NCBI GenBank assembly: GCA_934229625.1
Contig: CAKQDU010000006.1
Span: 1 to 64,000 of the forward strand
Reading direction: 5' to 3'
Length of the DNA stretch: 64,000 nucleotides
DNA from: an uncultured Alphaproteobacteria bacterium
GTDB lineage: Bacteria > Pseudomonadota > Alphaproteobacteria > RF32 > CAG-239
The notes beneath the pieces were generated by a model that worked only from the letters and a program-made list of their open reading frames with translations, did not search any database and had not been told where the DNA came from. This document shows positions 62,233 to 64,000 of this stretch, in pieces (position 1 is the stretch's first letter; each line of letters opens with the position of its first letter). A program made the position numbers and the translations under genes.

Positions 62233-63902
62233 TTCACACCATTTTTATGCATAATATATTTTTGTTGAATTACAGAAAGAATGTTGCTGAGTGTCCAATA
62301 AATTACCAAACCTACGGCGAAATGCGCAAACATAATCATGAAAATCAGCGGCATCATCGCCATCATGCGTGCTTGGTCTTTGTTTGCCGGAGCCGGATTC
62401 AGTTTTTGTTGAATAAACATGGTAACGCCATAAATCAGCGGCCATACGCCGATATCCAGCAAAGACGGAACATAAATATGCGCCCAAGTTGAAATTGTCA
62501 GAGGGTCCGGAGCCGACAAGTCTTTAATCCAGCCGATAAACGGTGCGTGGCGGATTTCAATTGCGATATTCAACACCTTATACAGCGAGAAGAAAATCGG
62601 AATCTGAATAAACAGCGGCAGACAGCCGGAAGCCGGATTAACTTTTTCGCGGCTATAAAGCTCCATAGTTGCGCGCTGCAACGCCATTTTATCATCTTTG
62701 TACGTTTCTTGCAGCTCTCTCATTTTTGGCTGCAGTTTTTTCATTTTAGACATGCTCTCATATGATTTGTTGGCAATCGGGAACATCAGCAGACGCAGCA
62801 GCGCCGCGAACAGCAAAATCGCCCACCCCATATTGCCGATTAAATTATACAGGTAATCCAAAATGTAAAAGAACGGTTTAGTCAAAAAGTAGTACCAGCC
62901 AAAGTCAACGTTTAAGTCAAATTTTTTGATGTTTTCGGAATATTTATCCAAAAGTTTAATTTCTTTAGCGCCGGCGTACATTTGTGAGCTGAAACTTGCC
63001 GAACTGCCGGATTGAATTTGCATCGGCAGACCTTTAAAGTCCAGCTGAAAAGTGTTGTCATTGGTTTTACGCAAGGTTACTTTTGCTTTGTAGGTGTCAT
63101 TAAAGATAAAAGCGCTGAACCAATATCTATCGGTCAAAGAAATCCAGCCGCCTGTTGTTTCAAAAGTTTCAGGCTCTTTTTCGGCATCAAGCTCATTGTA
63201 TCTGATTTCTTTTAAATCACCGTCAATAATACCGGTAAAGCCTTCATGCACAACGCTTCGGCTATTTTGTTCATTCAGAATAGATTTGCTGAACAAACCA
63301 TACGGATAAACCGTGATTTCATGTCCGCTGTTATTTTCTATAGTTTGTTTTATGTCAAACAGGTAGTTGTCATCAAGGCGGATGACGTATGAAAACTTAA
63401 CGCCCTGACCATTGTTCCAAGTCAGAGTTATAGGAGTATTTTGATTTAATTCCTGATTTCCTTCAACCGTCCATAAAGTGTCTTTATTCGGCAATGCCAA
63501 CGATTTGTCTGTAGATAGCCATCCATAATCAGCATAATAAGGATTTGCGGTTTTTGCCGGAGAAAACAGCTCAACATCCGGACTGTCTGCGTCTAAGGTC
63601 AGTTTGTATTTACCGAGTAAAATTTCATCAAAGCGGGCGCCTTTGAAACGAATACTTCCGTGAATAGTTCCGTTGCTGATTTTTAGACGTTCATCTTGTT
63701 TTAAAATATCTTCTATCGGAGCATAATCGGCGGTATCAACGTTGTTTTCTGTCGGTAGTTCTTCGGCAACCGGCGTTTGCGCTTCTTCAATAACTGTTTT
63801 ATTTTCGGCTGTTTGCTGCGGAAAAAAATAGTTTACACCCAAAACTACCAGCGCCGACAAAAACACGGCTGTGATAAAACTCTTAAAATCATCATTAGTC
63901 AT
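62229..63902 (-). CDS. yidC: Membrane protein insertase YidC
   Basis: YidC inserts and folds inner-membrane proteins with or without Sec. An N-terminal membrane helix (FITAVFLSALVVLGVNYFFP) is followed by the large periplasmic beta domain and the conserved C-terminal five-helix core (YNLIGNMGWAILLFAALLRL; ASGCLPLFIQIPIFFSLYKV; HFAVGLVIYWTLSNILSVIQ). The 557 residues fit Gram-negative YidC. GGGAG precedes ATG 63902. The final 98 bases of the window show no gene. Confidence 0.97.
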   Translation of the reverse strand: MTNDDFKSFITAVFLSALVVLGVNYFFPQQTAENKTVIEEAQTPVAEELPTENNVDTADYAPIEDILKQDERLKISNGTIHGSIRFKGARFDEILLGKYKLTLDADSPDVELFSPAKTANPYYADYGWLSTDKSLALPNKDTLWTVEGNQELNQNTPITLTWNNGQGVKFSYVIRLDDNYLFDIKQTIENNSGHEITVYPYGLFSKSILNEQNSRSVVHEGFTGIIDGDLKEIRYNELDAEKEPETFETTGGWISLTDRYWFSAFIFNDTYKAKVTLRKTNDNTFQLDFKGLPMQIQSGSSASFSSQMYAGAKEIKLLDKYSENIKKFDLNVDFGWYYFLTKPFFYILDYLYNLIGNMGWAILLFAALLRLLMFPIANKSYESMSKMKKLQPKMRELQETYKDDKMALQRATMELYSREKVNPASGCLPLFIQIPIFFSLYKVLNIAIEIRHAPFIGWIKDLSAPDPLTISTWAHIYVPSLLDIGVWPLIYGVTMFIQQKLNPAPANKDQARMMAMMPLIFMIMFAHFAVGLVIYWTLSNILSVIQQKYIMHKNGVK

Positions 63903-64000
63903 TGTATGCTCCCATTAAACAAATCTTCTTCTATCTAAAATAAAATTACTGAAAAAGCAAGCGATTATGGCAACTTATGCTTTGATTCTTTCGGCGGTAC

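Overview
The window looks like a chromosomal segment of an AT-rich alphaproteobacterium, probably host- or gut-associated. This is inferred from the pyrH-frr-uppS-cdsA-rseP-bamA-lpxD-fabZ envelope operon, prepilins with a GRSMIEML start, and a chromosomal VirB-type secretion cluster. TGA is used as stop. No phage, integrase, transposase or CRISPR array is visible.

Layout. 1-4254: a hypothetical gene and three prepilin-like genes, embedded in unusual small sequence elements: a CT-repeat that breaks a reading frame, palindromic insertions in prepilin leaders, a structured attenuator-like leader RNA and a 183-bp inverted-repeat element. 4257-17142: housekeeping genes infA, topA, dprA and plsY (minus strand), then the pyrH-to-fabZ operon (plus strand) for nucleotide supply, ribosome recycling, undecaprenyl and phospholipid precursors, outer-membrane protein assembly and lipid A. 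17181-18300: three small single genes, one ACP-like, each with a near-consensus -35 box and no Shine-Dalgarno sequence but a shared AT-rich leader also found before the gene at 533. 18312-23444: cyclophilin, two unknown small proteins, ispA/xseB, a flavin reductase with a long basic tail, an N-formylglutamate amidohydrolase family protein and tRNA-His.

23543-61593 is one large surface-machine region. On the minus strand is a type IVB (thin, R64/TCP-like) pilus operon: OmpA-like protein, TcpQ-like lipoprotein, PilN secretin, PilO, PilP-like, PilQ ATPase, PilR, PilS prepilin. Divergent from it, on the plus strand, is a VirB-type type IV secretion operon: three VirB2-like pilins, a small exported protein, VirB3, VirB4, five exported coiled-coil or Cys-rich proteins of 272-1328 residues, VirB8, VirB7-like lipoprotein, a second VirB8, VirB9 with a C-terminal SPOR domain, two giant repeat proteins (1684 and 1409 residues) and VirB11. 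Only the second giant ends in a VirB10/TrbI domain. The first carries the inner-membrane anchor and a 52-residue (156-bp) super-repeat array. The VirB10 scaffold therefore seems to be split over two repeat-lengthened polypeptides. No VirB6, VirD4, VirB1, relaxase or prepilin peptidase is visible here, so the machine must use genes elsewhere or be non-canonical.

61597-63902: engB and yidC (minus strand), ordinary housekeeping. The most unusual content is the expanded and split VirB10 system with its accessory exported proteins and adjoining pilus operon. Next come the CT-tract prepilin, the structured leader at 3031-3240 and the SD-less gene family.
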